From contig JAGHRU010000043.1 in assembly GCA_018066225.1 (NCBI GenBank), forward strand, positions 1-8,056: 8,056 bases of DNA. The letters run 5' to 3'. Positions 1 through 5,953 of the stretch are shown piece after piece. This stretch comes from Candidatus Equimonas enterica (GTDB lineage: Bacteria; Bacteroidota; Bacteroidia; Bacteroidales; Bacteroidaceae). Made by a program: the position numbers and the translations under genes. Under the pieces are notes generated by a model. It worked only from the letters and a program-made list of their open reading frames with translations, had not been told where the DNA came from and did no database searches. Each line of letters starts with the position of its first letter. The stretch's first letter is position 1.

Positions 1-251
1 AAGGTCTGAGCAAGGCTTATGAGGTCAGCTGCGAGGAACTCGACTTCCTGGTCGATGTGGCACGCGAAGAAGGCGTCACGGGCAGCCGCATCATGGGCGG
101 CGGCTTCGGTGGTTGCACCATCAACCTCGTGGCCGACGAACTCGTGGAGCACTTCAAAGCCACCACGCTCTCCAAGTTTGAGGCCAAGTATGGCAAGAAG
201 CCCGTCATCATCGATGTCGTCATCGGTGACGGTAGCCGCAAACTGGCATAA
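1..251 (+). CDS. galK: Galactokinase, C-terminal fragment (5' end outside the window)
   Basis: Galactokinase phosphorylates alpha-D-galactose to galactose 1-phosphate with ATP, the first committed step of the Leloir pathway in the cytoplasm. Only the last 82 residues are visible, read from base 3 to the TAA at 249-251. The fragment contains the glycine-rich C-terminal GHMP-kinase motif GSRIMGGGFGGC (bases about 81-116), followed by the mixed alpha/beta tail typical of GalK, which ends IIDVVIGDGSRKLA. The GGGFGGC form matches galactokinase better than mevalonate or homoserine kinases, which share the fold. The N-terminal galactokinase signature and the ATP-binding P-loop would lie upstream and cannot be checked. 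The gene converges on purC, and a hairpin with a T tract lies about 30 bases after its stop. The family call is firm; the rest of any galactose operon is not visible. Confidence 0.93.
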   Translation, partial: GLSKAYEVSCEELDFLVDVAREEGVTGSRIMGGGFGGCTINLVADELVEHFKATTLSKFEAKYGKKPVIIDVVIGDGSRKLA

Positions 252-279
252 AGCGACAAGGGCAGATCATTTTTCCTAC

Positions 280-318
280 GAGGGCAGATTGTGCAAACGC
301 TCTGCCCTCGCAGTTTTT
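280..318 (+). terminator. Intrinsic terminator downstream of galK
   Basis: GAGGGCAGA at 280-288 pairs perfectly with TCTGCCCTC at 301-309, a 9-bp GC-rich stem with a 12-base loop. It is followed by GCAG and then a run of five T at 313-317. This is the normal form of a rho-independent terminator for galK, whose stop codon ends at 251. The right arm of the stem can also pair with 325-332 in a competing, longer hairpin. Confidence 0.7.
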
Positions 319-339
319 CTTACAAGGGCAGAGCGTTTG
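294..339. other. 15-bp perfect inverted repeat, alternative to the galK terminator stem
   Basis: CAAACGCTCTGCCCT at 294-308 is the perfect reverse complement of AGGGCAGAGCGTTTG at 325-339, with a 16-base loop. G-T and G-C pairs can extend the stem three more positions on the outside (291-293 with 340-342). It shares bases 301-308 with the terminator stem at 280-309, so the two structures exclude each other. It may stabilise the 3' end of either convergent transcript. Confidence 0.6.
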
Positions 340-377
340 TGCCCTCTCCCGAGTGTCGCTTTAAGTACCCCAACAAT

Positions 378-410
378 AAGGGCTGACTTCACAGCATGAA
401 GTCAGCCCTT
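378..410 (-). terminator. Perfect 14-bp hairpin downstream of purC
   Basis: AAGGGCTGACTTCA at 378-391 and TGAAGTCAGCCCTT at 397-410 are perfect reverse complements around a 5-base loop. The hairpin is about 40 bases past the purC stop and is the likely end of the panC-panD-purC transcript. On the minus strand it is followed by ATTGTTG, only weakly T-rich, so it may end transcription imperfectly or act as a 3'-stabilising stem. Being symmetric, it would also form in any galK read-through RNA. Confidence 0.6.
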
Positions 411-449
411 ACTGGTGAGGTGGTCACCCCACACGGCCATACAACGTGG

Positions 450-1388
450 CTATCCGAGGTAAGCCTCGACATTGCGTGCTATGCGCTCGGCCACATCGTC
501 CGTAGCAGCACGCTCAAAGGTCTCACCCGTGATGCGCTCGTAGAGTTCGATGTAGCGATCAGCGATGCGCTGCACCACTTCTGGCGTCATCTCGGGCACT
601 TTCTGGCCTTCCTTGCCTTGGAACCCATTGTCCATGAGCCATTCGCGCACAAACTCCTTGGAGAGTTGGCGCTGCGGCTCGCCAGCGGCGAAACGCTCGG
701 CATAGCCGTCTGCATAGAAGTAGCGCGAAGAGTCGGGCGTGTGTATCTCGTCCATCAAATAGATTTCGCCATCGTGCTTGCCAAATTCATACTTCGTATC
801 GACGAGGATGAGCCCTTGCTTGGCTGCGATTGCTGTGCCGCGCTTAAAGAGAGCGAGAGTATAGCGCTCCAAGATGGCATATTCCTCGGGCGTAGCAAGC
901 CCCTTGGCCAGTATTTCCTCCTTGGAAATGTCTTCGTCGTGCTCACCTATTTCAGCCTTGGTGGTCGGCGTAATGATAGGCTCGGGGAAACGCTCATTCT
1001 CACGCATACCCTCGGGCAGACGCACACCGCAAATCTCGCGTACACCGCTCTTGTAGGCACGCCAAGCACTGCCACAGAGATAACCGCGCACTATCATCTC
1101 AATGGGGAAGCCTTCGCAATAGACACCCATCGTCACCTGCGGATCGGGGCACGCCCGTTTCCAGTTGGGGCAGATGTCGGCCGTGGCATCGAGAAACTTG
1201 GCTGCTATCTGCGTCAGCACTTGTCCCTTATAGGGGATACCTTCTGGCAGGATGACATCGAAAGCAGAAATGCGGTCGGTGGCCACCATGCAGAGTTGCT
1301 GACCGAGATGATAGACGTCACGGACTTTACCGTGATAGACGCCCGTTTGACCGGGGAAGTGGTAGTCGGTATGGGTTAATGCGTTCAT
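450..1388 (-). CDS. purC: Phosphoribosylaminoimidazole-succinocarboxamide synthase (SAICAR synthetase)
   Basis: PurC joins L-aspartate to CAIR using ATP to give SAICAR, a middle step of de novo purine synthesis in the cytoplasm. The 312-residue protein opens with the family nucleotide-binding strand GKVRDVY (residues 20-26). It then shows TDRISAFDV (37-45), the conserved RGYLCGSAW segment (101-109), TPTTKAE (140-146) and the signature LVDTKYEFG (195-203), followed by DEIHTPDSSR (213-222). All are expected of an intact SAICAR synthetase, and the length fits the roughly 300-residue form rather than the shorter roughly 240-residue form. The ATG at 1386-1388 places GKVRDVY at the usual distance from the N-terminus, and the stop is TAG. 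It begins 21 bases after panD and is probably the last gene of a panC-panD-purC operon. No Shine-Dalgarno sequence is evident, as is common in Bacteroidota. Confidence 0.96.
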   Translation of the reverse strand: MNALTHTDYHFPGQTGVYHGKVRDVYHLGQQLCMVATDRISAFDVILPEGIPYKGQVLTQIAAKFLDATADICPNWKRACPDPQVTMGVYCEGFPIEMIVRGYLCGSAWRAYKSGVREICGVRLPEGMRENERFPEPIITPTTKAEIGEHDEDISKEEILAKGLATPEEYAILERYTLALFKRGTAIAAKQGLILVDTKYEFGKHDGEIYLMDEIHTPDSSRYFYADGYAERFAAGEPQRQLSKEFVREWLMDNGFQGKEGQKVPEMTPEVVQRIADRYIELYERITGETFERAATDDVAERIARNVEAYLG

Positions 1389-1409
1389 CGTGTTGTGGGA
1401 ATATGAAGA

Positions 1410-1754
1410 TTATATTTGGTTGTTCTCATCGGGAAAAATGACATTGGGGCACCACGTCTCGGCCTCCTCGGGCGTCATCTGGGCGTAGGCCATGATGATG
1501 ACTTCGTCGCCGACCTGGAAGCGGCGTGCAGCAGCACCGTTGAGGCAGATGCCCCCCGAGGCTTCCTCGCCGCGTATGGCGTAGGTGACGATGCGCTCTC
1601 CGTTGGTATTATTGACCACATGCACCTGCTCACCGCTGTATATGTCGGCTGCGTCCATCAGTGCGCCGTCGATGGTGATAGAGCCCATGTAGTGCAGGTT
1701 GGCTTCCGTCACCGTGGCGCAATGTATCTTTGACTTGAGTATGTTGAGTAGCAT
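1410..1754 (-). CDS. panD: Aspartate 1-decarboxylase proenzyme
   Basis: PanD decarboxylates L-aspartate to beta-alanine, the precursor that PanC joins to pantoate. It is a pyruvoyl enzyme that cleaves itself between Gly24 and Ser25. The 114-residue product shows Gly24-Ser25 at exactly the canonical numbers in HYMGSITID (21-29). It also has Lys9 and His11 near the N-terminus, Arg54, the catalytic Thr57-Tyr58 pair and the NGAAAR segment (about 72-77). Everything needed for self-processing is therefore present, and the length is standard for the bacterial enzyme. The ATG at 1752-1754 is fixed by this numbering. The gene lies 37 bases after panC and 21 bases before purC on the same strand. Together with panC it gives two consecutive-in-pathway enzymes. 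No partner for maturation (PanM/PanZ type) is visible in the window. Confidence 0.97.
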   Translation of the reverse strand: MLLNILKSKIHCATVTEANLHYMGSITIDGALMDAADIYSGEQVHVVNNTNGERIVTYAIRGEEASGGICLNGAAARRFQVGDEVIIMAYAQMTPEEAETWCPNVIFPDENNQI

Positions 1755-1791
1755 AGCACTTTATGTTTGTGGATTTTGCTTTTTTACCGCC

Positions 1792-2652
1792 TCAGCGGCA
1801 CGGCGTGTAGTGCACGTTGTCGATGAGACGCACCGGCCGATGGCCACAATAGACGGTGATGCAGCCCACAGGGTCGTCACTCTCGCCCCATGCCGTTAGC
1901 GCGCGCAGGGTCTTGCCATCCACGATGGCGTAATATTCCACTTCGAGTCCTTCGATGGCATTGAGCGTCTCTACCACCCACGCGCTTACCTCCTCAACAG
2001 AGGAAGTGGCCTGTCGCGCCACGCTCTCGCCAAGTACACGGGAGATATGGACGGCGACGGCGCGTTCAGCCTCAGAGAGCAAGGCGTTGCGGCTCGAAAG
2101 CGCCAAGCCACTCGCTTCACGCACGATGGGACAAGGCACCAACTCAAAGGTGAAACCCTGGTCGGCCATCATGGCGCGGATGACGGCAATCTGCTGAAAG
2201 TCTTTCTCGCCAAAGTAGGCACGGGTGGGACTGACAATGCTGAACAGCCGCGACACCACCTGACAGACACCGTTGAAATGCCCGGGACGGCGTGCGCCCT
2301 CCATGACGCAGTCCGTAGGAGGATAGGAGAAGGTGCGCGTATCGGGCTCGGGATAGATTTCCTCCACCGCAGGAGCAAACACAGCGACACGGCCACCGAG
2401 CGACGCTATCAGCCGACAGTCGGCATCGAGGTCGCGCGGATACGTCGCCAAGTCGCGGGCATCGTTAAACTGTGTGGGATTGACAAAGATGCTGACCACC
2501 GTAAGGGCGTTGTCAGCAATGCTGCGACTAATGAGCGAGGCATGGCCTTTATGCAGCGCGCCCATCGTGGGAACGAGTCCTATGGCTTGCTGCGCCTTCC
2601 GAGCATCTGCCAAGAGGGCTTGCAGTTCAGTTATAGTTCTTACAAGTTGCAT
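1792..2652 (-). CDS. panC: Pantothenate synthetase (pantoate--beta-alanine ligase)
   Basis: PanC condenses D-pantoate with beta-alanine through a pantoyl-adenylate intermediate to give pantothenate, the precursor of coenzyme A. The 286-residue protein belongs to the cytidylyltransferase-like superfamily. Visible motifs, in order, are PTMGALHKGH with the HxGH nucleotide-binding pair His34/His37, the pantoate-binding FVNPTQF (56-62), RPGHFNGVCQVV (122-133), YFGEKDFQQ (146-154) and the KMSKS-like loop SSRN (186-189). The family length is about 280, so it is complete. A GTG directly precedes the ATG in frame (2653-2655). I chose the ATG at 2650-2652 because the family usually starts about 30 residues before the PTMG motif and either start satisfies this. 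It is the first gene of the minus-strand operon and is read from the AT-rich divergent region. The stop is TGA at 1794-1792. Confidence 0.96.
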   Translation of the reverse strand: MQLVRTITELQALLADARKAQQAIGLVPTMGALHKGHASLISRSIADNALTVVSIFVNPTQFNDARDLATYPRDLDADCRLIASLGGRVAVFAPAVEEIYPEPDTRTFSYPPTDCVMEGARRPGHFNGVCQVVSRLFSIVSPTRAYFGEKDFQQIAVIRAMMADQGFTFELVPCPIVREASGLALSSRNALLSEAERAVAVHISRVLGESVARQATSSVEEVSAWVVETLNAIEGLEVEYYAIVDGKTLRALTAWGESDDPVGCITVYCGHRPVRLIDNVHYTPCR

Positions 2653-2693
2653 CACTTATGGCTATTTAATGACAGCACTTCATAATTCGCTTG

Positions 2694-2709
2694 CAAAGTT
2701 ACAAATATA
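2694..2709 (-). promoter_or_regulatory. Likely Bacteroidota-type promoter (-7 element) for panC-panD-purC
   Basis: On the minus strand, TATATTTG (2709-2702) is followed directly by TAACTTTG (2701-2694). Both match the Bacteroidota -7 consensus TAnnTTTG. TAACTTTG lies about 42 bases before the panC ATG. I see no TTTG at the expected -33 distance, so the assignment rests on the -7 element, the AT-rich setting and the mirrored arrangement with the plus-strand promoter. Confidence 0.5.
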
Positions 2710-2777
2710 ATGCCATGTGGCCACTCTTTTAACGCACTTTTTAGTCCAAGTCGCACATTATCGGGCACAAAAGATGG

Positions 2778-2805
2778 TTTGTTTGGGATTTTTTTTGTAA
2801 CTTTG
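2778..2805 (+). promoter_or_regulatory. Likely Bacteroidota-type promoter for the GT5-like/DUF4270 operon
   Basis: TAACTTTG at 2798-2805 is an exact match to the -7 consensus TAnnTTTG. TTTG at 2778-2781 is a candidate -33 element with a 16-base spacer, slightly shorter than the commonly quoted spacing. Transcription would begin near 2812, leaving a leader of about 33 bases before the ATG at 2845. The 13 bases TTTGTAACTTTGC at 2794-2806 recur, inverted, at 2693-2705. Confidence 0.6.
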
Positions 2806-2844
2806 CCACGAAAATATTATACCCCCAACTAAACCCCAATTACT

Positions 2845-3663
2845 ATGAGAGCAAAGAAGGTTCTCTTTATTACCCAAGAAATGACCCCTTATGTGCCGCA
2901 GTCACAGATGTCGGAGTTCGGGCGTAAGTTACCTCAAATCGCACAGGAGCAAGGCTGCGAGATACGCACCTTCATGCCGAAATGGGGCATCATCAACGAG
3001 CGCCGCAATCAGCTGCACGAGGTCATCCGTCTCTCTGGTATCAACATCGTCATCGACGATAGAGACTATGCGCTGCTCATCAAGGTGGCCTCCATACCCG
3101 CCACACGCATTCAGGTCTATTTCATCGACAACGACGACCTCTTCCATCGCCGCCAGATGCTGTTTGATGCCAACGGCAAGGAAACAGGCGAGAGCGACAA
3201 CCGTGCCATCTTCTACGCCCGCAGCGTACTCGAGACGGTCAAGAAGCTCAAATGGGTGCCCGACATTATCCATTGTCATGGTTGGGTGTCCGCACTTGTG
3301 CCGTTCTACATCAAGAACTACTACAATCAAGACCCCGTTTTCCAAGAGACCAAGATACTCTTCTCGGCCTACGACGAGATGCCCCAGAGCGCACCGGGAG
3401 AGCGATTTGTGGAGAGCATCGCCTACCGCGAAGCCTCCGCAGAGTTGCTGCGCAGCACAGGACTTGACTTCACCAAGCCCGAGGTGCGTGCAGAGTTGGC
3501 CACGCGATATAGCGACGGCATCATACTGAGCAGCAACAAGGTGATGCCTACCTTCAAGGACGCAGCGACGCAGTACGGCGTGCCCTGCTTCAAGTTGGGC
3601 GCAGCCACCAATCTCAACACGGCATTCACCAAGATCTACGACACCGTCTTCACAGGGAAATAA
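2845..3663 (+). CDS. Glycogen/starch synthase-like protein, N-terminal GT5 domain only
   Basis: This 272-residue protein resembles the N-terminal (acceptor-side) domain of family GT5 glycogen/starch synthases. It shows the start KVLFITQEMTPYVPQ (5-19), the EIRTFMPKWG strand (39-48) and PDIIHCHGWVSALVP (139-153), which corresponds to the PDxxHxHDWxxAL region. True glycogen synthases are about 480 residues long and carry a second GT1-type domain that binds most of the nucleotide sugar; that domain is absent. The N-terminal K-T-G-G-L motif is replaced by Q-S-Q-M-S around residues 19-23, and the Asp of HDW is Gly146. It therefore probably does not catalyse ADP-glucose transfer; a regulatory or binding role is speculation. 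The ATG at 2845 fits the promoter at 2778-2805. The DUF4270 gene follows after 27 bases. From general recollection, short proteins like this are usual in Bacteroidales, so I do not treat it as a broken gene. Confidence 0.82.
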   Translation: MRAKKVLFITQEMTPYVPQSQMSEFGRKLPQIAQEQGCEIRTFMPKWGIINERRNQLHEVIRLSGINIVIDDRDYALLIKVASIPATRIQVYFIDNDDLFHRRQMLFDANGKETGESDNRAIFYARSVLETVKKLKWVPDIIHCHGWVSALVPFYIKNYYNQDPVFQETKILFSAYDEMPQSAPGERFVESIAYREASAELLRSTGLDFTKPEVRAELATRYSDGIILSSNKVMPTFKDAATQYGVPCFKLGAATNLNTAFTKIYDTVFTGK

Positions 3664-3690
3664 CAGCACAAAATACTAAACAAGACCTCT

Positions 3691-5181
3691 ATGCAATCAC
3701 TCCATCATATATGGCGTTACGGGCTCTATGCGCTCACGCTCTGCACACTGTTTGCCGCGTGCGACAACGATGCTACGGGCTTGGGCGCAGATATCATGCC
3801 TGGTCAAGACAACGTCTATACCAGCACCGCTACCTTTCGTCTGGACTCACGCTCTGTCAGCACGGGCGCGGTCATTGCCAACACCAGCACTTGCTATTTA
3901 GGCACCCTCATCGATCCAGAGACACGCGCCCAGACCAAGTGTGACTTCCTCGCCCAGTTCAATCTACTGGAAAACTACACGCTGCCCGACCGTAGCCTGA
4001 TGGTGAAAGACGAGACGGGGAAGGTGAAGATAGACTCCTGCTACATCGCGCTGCTCTATTCGACATTCTACGGCGACTCTCTCTCCACGATGCGCATCCG
4101 TGCCGAGGAGTTGAGCACCACCAACATTATGCAAGAGAATGTCAGTTACTATACCAACAGCGACTTCTCCGTCTATCGCGCAGCATCGCCACGCTTCGTG
4201 CAGGCCACGTCCTTTGCAGCGCGTGACTTGACCAAGAACGACTATGTGCTCGACAACGGCAATGCCTATCGCGCCGTCAATATCGTCTTTCCCGCCAGTT
4301 TGGGACAACACCTTATCGAGACCTACTACCAGCATCCAGAATACTACAAGAACGCCTACACCTTCATCCATAATGTGTGCCCGGGCTTCTACTTCGGCTG
4401 CGACGGCGTTGGTACGATGCTGCGTATAGAGTCGGCTGTACTGGATGTCAATTTCAGTTATCACAGCAAGACGGCGGCGGGCAACGACACCATCGTTGCA
4501 GGCTCACAGCGCGTTGCTGCCACGCAGGAGGTGCTCCAAAACACCAGCGTGAACCACGCACTGCCCGAAGAGATGCTGCGCGATGACCAAGCCTACACTT
4601 ATGTCAAGTCGCCCGCTGGCATCCACACCGAGATGACATTGCCCGTGGATGACATCATCGCTGGTGAGCACCGCAACGACACCATCAACGCAGCCCGCAT
4701 CATGTTGCGCCGTTACAACCTCACCGACAAGAGCGATTTGCGCCTCGAGCCACCGACCCACCTCTTGATGGTGCGCAAGGGCGATGTCAATCGCTTCTTT
4801 GAGAAGCCCAATGTGGCCGACAACATCACCTCCTTCTACACCGCCTATGCTGCCGCAAACAACGGCTACACCTTTGACAACATCGCGAGCCTCATCACCT
4901 ACATGAAATTGGAGCGCGACAAGGGTGCTGGCGTGATGCATGACGATGCCGACGCCGTGCGCCAAGAGAAATACGCCAAGTGGGAAGCCGAACATCCAGA
5001 CTGGAACAAGGTGGCCATCCTCCCCGTGACCTTGGAGACACAGACCAATACGACGTATTACGGCACGACGACTTCCGTGCTGCGCATCAACCCCGAGTAC
5101 GGTATGCGAAGCGTAAAACTCGTTGGTGGCGATGGGGGGCACATCGAACTCTCCGTCATCTATTCACGATTTACCAATTAA
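3691..5181 (+). CDS. DUF4270 family lipoprotein
   Basis: A 496-residue protein of the Bacteroidota DUF4270 family, whose biochemical role is not established. The N-terminus is a lipoprotein signal peptide: a hydrophobic stretch at about residues 10-23 ending in LFAAC, with Cys24 as the likely lipidated residue. Phe21 at -3 is atypical for a lipobox. The DND that follows Cys24 is acidic, as seen in Bacteroidota lipoproteins exported to the cell surface, so surface exposure is possible. Family features include TGLGADIMPG after the Cys, TSTCYLGTLIDPE near residue 65-77, a DSCYIALLYSTFYGDSL segment (about 115-131), and a C-terminal WNKVAILPV block ending with NPEYGMRSVKLVGG. No transmembrane segment other than the signal is evident. 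It is placed between the GT5-like gene and a nucleotidyltransferase gene, which begins 10 bases after its TAA. A link to envelope sugar metabolism is inference from this context. Confidence 0.85.
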   Translation: MQSLHHIWRYGLYALTLCTLFAACDNDATGLGADIMPGQDNVYTSTATFRLDSRSVSTGAVIANTSTCYLGTLIDPETRAQTKCDFLAQFNLLENYTLPDRSLMVKDETGKVKIDSCYIALLYSTFYGDSLSTMRIRAEELSTTNIMQENVSYYTNSDFSVYRAASPRFVQATSFAARDLTKNDYVLDNGNAYRAVNIVFPASLGQHLIETYYQHPEYYKNAYTFIHNVCPGFYFGCDGVGTMLRIESAVLDVNFSYHSKTAAGNDTIVAGSQRVAATQEVLQNTSVNHALPEEMLRDDQAYTYVKSPAGIHTEMTLPVDDIIAGEHRNDTINAARIMLRRYNLTDKSDLRLEPPTHLLMVRKGDVNRFFEKPNVADNITSFYTAYAAANNGYTFDNIASLITYMKLERDKGAGVMHDDADAVRQEKYAKWEAEHPDWNKVAILPVTLETQTNTTYYGTTTSVLRINPEYGMRSVKLVGGDGGHIELSVIYSRFTN

Positions 5182-5191
5182 GAAACAGACA

Positions 5192-5935
5192 ATGCCCATG
5201 CAAGCTATGCTCTTTGCTGCGGGCTTAGGTACACGTCTTCGTCCGCTTACCGACACAATGCCCAAAGCCCTTGTGTCAGTAGGCGGACGGCCGCTTATAA
5301 GCCACGTGGCGGAGCGTCTGACACAGGCGGGATGCGACCACATCGTGGTCAATGTGCATCACCACGCCGCCATGCTCACCACCTACTTGCAGACGCACGA
5401 CCTCGGCGCACGCATCAGCATCAGCGACGAGCAAGACGCGCTGCTCGACACGGGAGGCGGACTGCTGAAAGCCGCTCCACTTTTCGGGGCAAAGGCTTCG
5501 GAGCGTCTGCTCATTCACAATGTCGATATCCTGAGTAACGCCGACTTGCAAGCCCTCTACCGCCACCAGCCCACGGCCGCTGCGGTGTTGCTGGTCAGCC
5601 AGCGTGAGACTTCGCGCTACCTGCTCTTCGATGCTGCGATGCGCCTTGTAGGCTGGACCAACATCAAGACAGGAGAAGTCAAATCCCCCTACCCCAACCT
5701 TGATGTGGCGGGGTGTCGCCGATTGGCCTTCTCCGGCATCCACTGCTTCGATGCCCGACTTTTCACCCTCATGCGCGACAGGGGCTACACGGGCAAGTTC
5801 TCCATCATCGACTTCTACCTCTCGGTTTGCGCCGACACGCCTATCTACGGCTACAGCGATGCCCATCTGCGCCTCCTGGACGTGGGGAAGATAGACAGCC
5901 TCGCCGCCGCCGAAGATTTTTTACTTACCCTCTAA
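5192..5935 (+). CDS. Sugar-phosphate nucleotidyltransferase (MurU/RmlA-like NTP_transferase)
   Basis: This 247-residue protein is a nucleotidyltransferase of the kind that makes NDP-sugars from a sugar 1-phosphate and NTP. The N-terminus carries the defining motif LFAAGLGTRLRPLT (7-20) with the downstream PKALVSVGGRPLI (24-36), where Lys25 is the usual catalytic lysine. LDTGGGLLKA (85-94) is the base-binding loop typical of MurNAc-1-phosphate uridylyltransferase-like members. HNVDI (109-113) replaces the more common NGD, keeping the metal-binding Asp112. FSIIDFYL in the C-terminal third fits the sugar-binding region. The frame is open upstream to a GTG at 5123, but that would overlap DUF4270 by 59 bases. 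The ATG at 5192, 10 bases after the previous stop, puts the motif at the correct distance; ATG 5198 is an alternative. The sugar and base specificity cannot be read from the sequence. The partner kinase (AmgK type) found beside MurU in some bacteria is absent; a mutase follows instead. Confidence 0.85.
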   Translation: MPMQAMLFAAGLGTRLRPLTDTMPKALVSVGGRPLISHVAERLTQAGCDHIVVNVHHHAAMLTTYLQTHDLGARISISDEQDALLDTGGGLLKAAPLFGAKASERLLIHNVDILSNADLQALYRHQPTAAAVLLVSQRETSRYLLFDAAMRLVGWTNIKTGEVKSPYPNLDVAGCRRLAFSGIHCFDARLFTLMRDRGYTGKFSIIDFYLSVCADTPIYGYSDAHLRLLDVGKIDSLAAAEDFLLTL

Positions 5936-5953
5936 TAAAAAACACTTCACCTT

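Larger units (their letters stand above)
259..346. repeat. 22-bp-register GGGCA repeat array (short, four positions)
   Basis: The hexamer AGGGCA starts at 259, 281 and 325, and its exact reverse complement TGCCCT starts at 303. All four are spaced by exactly 22 bases, so the inverted copy keeps the register. The spacers are partly conserved: bases 270-280 and 313-324 share a T5-C-(C/T)-TAC(G/A) tail. The forward copies extend to AGGGCAGA. An extra TGCCCT at 340-345 is out of register. The array lies between the convergent galK and purC genes and supplies the arms of the galK terminator. It has the same period and core as the array at 7747-7884. I do not recognise it as a named element. Confidence 0.72.

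Noticed and set aside
396..1379. Long plus-strand open frame opposite purC (327 codons)
   Set aside because: It is antisense to purC, which has every family motif. The translation shows no recognisable domain, and such long shadow frames are expected in GC-rich genes.
1787..1798. Small hairpin CCGC-CTCA-GCGG at the panC stop as a terminator
   Set aside because: The stem is only 4 bp, and on the panC strand it is followed by an A run rather than T; panD follows after 37 bases, so it is unlikely to end transcription.
2929..3669. Long minus-strand open frame opposite the GT5-like gene
   Set aside because: It mirrors the coding frame of a well-supported gene, shows no known motif, and has no promoter or ribosome-binding site upstream on the minus strand.
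5123..5191. Longer N-terminus for the nucleotidyltransferase, starting at GTG 5123
   Set aside because: It would overlap the DUF4270 coding end by 59 bases and add residues before the nucleotide-binding motif that the family does not have.
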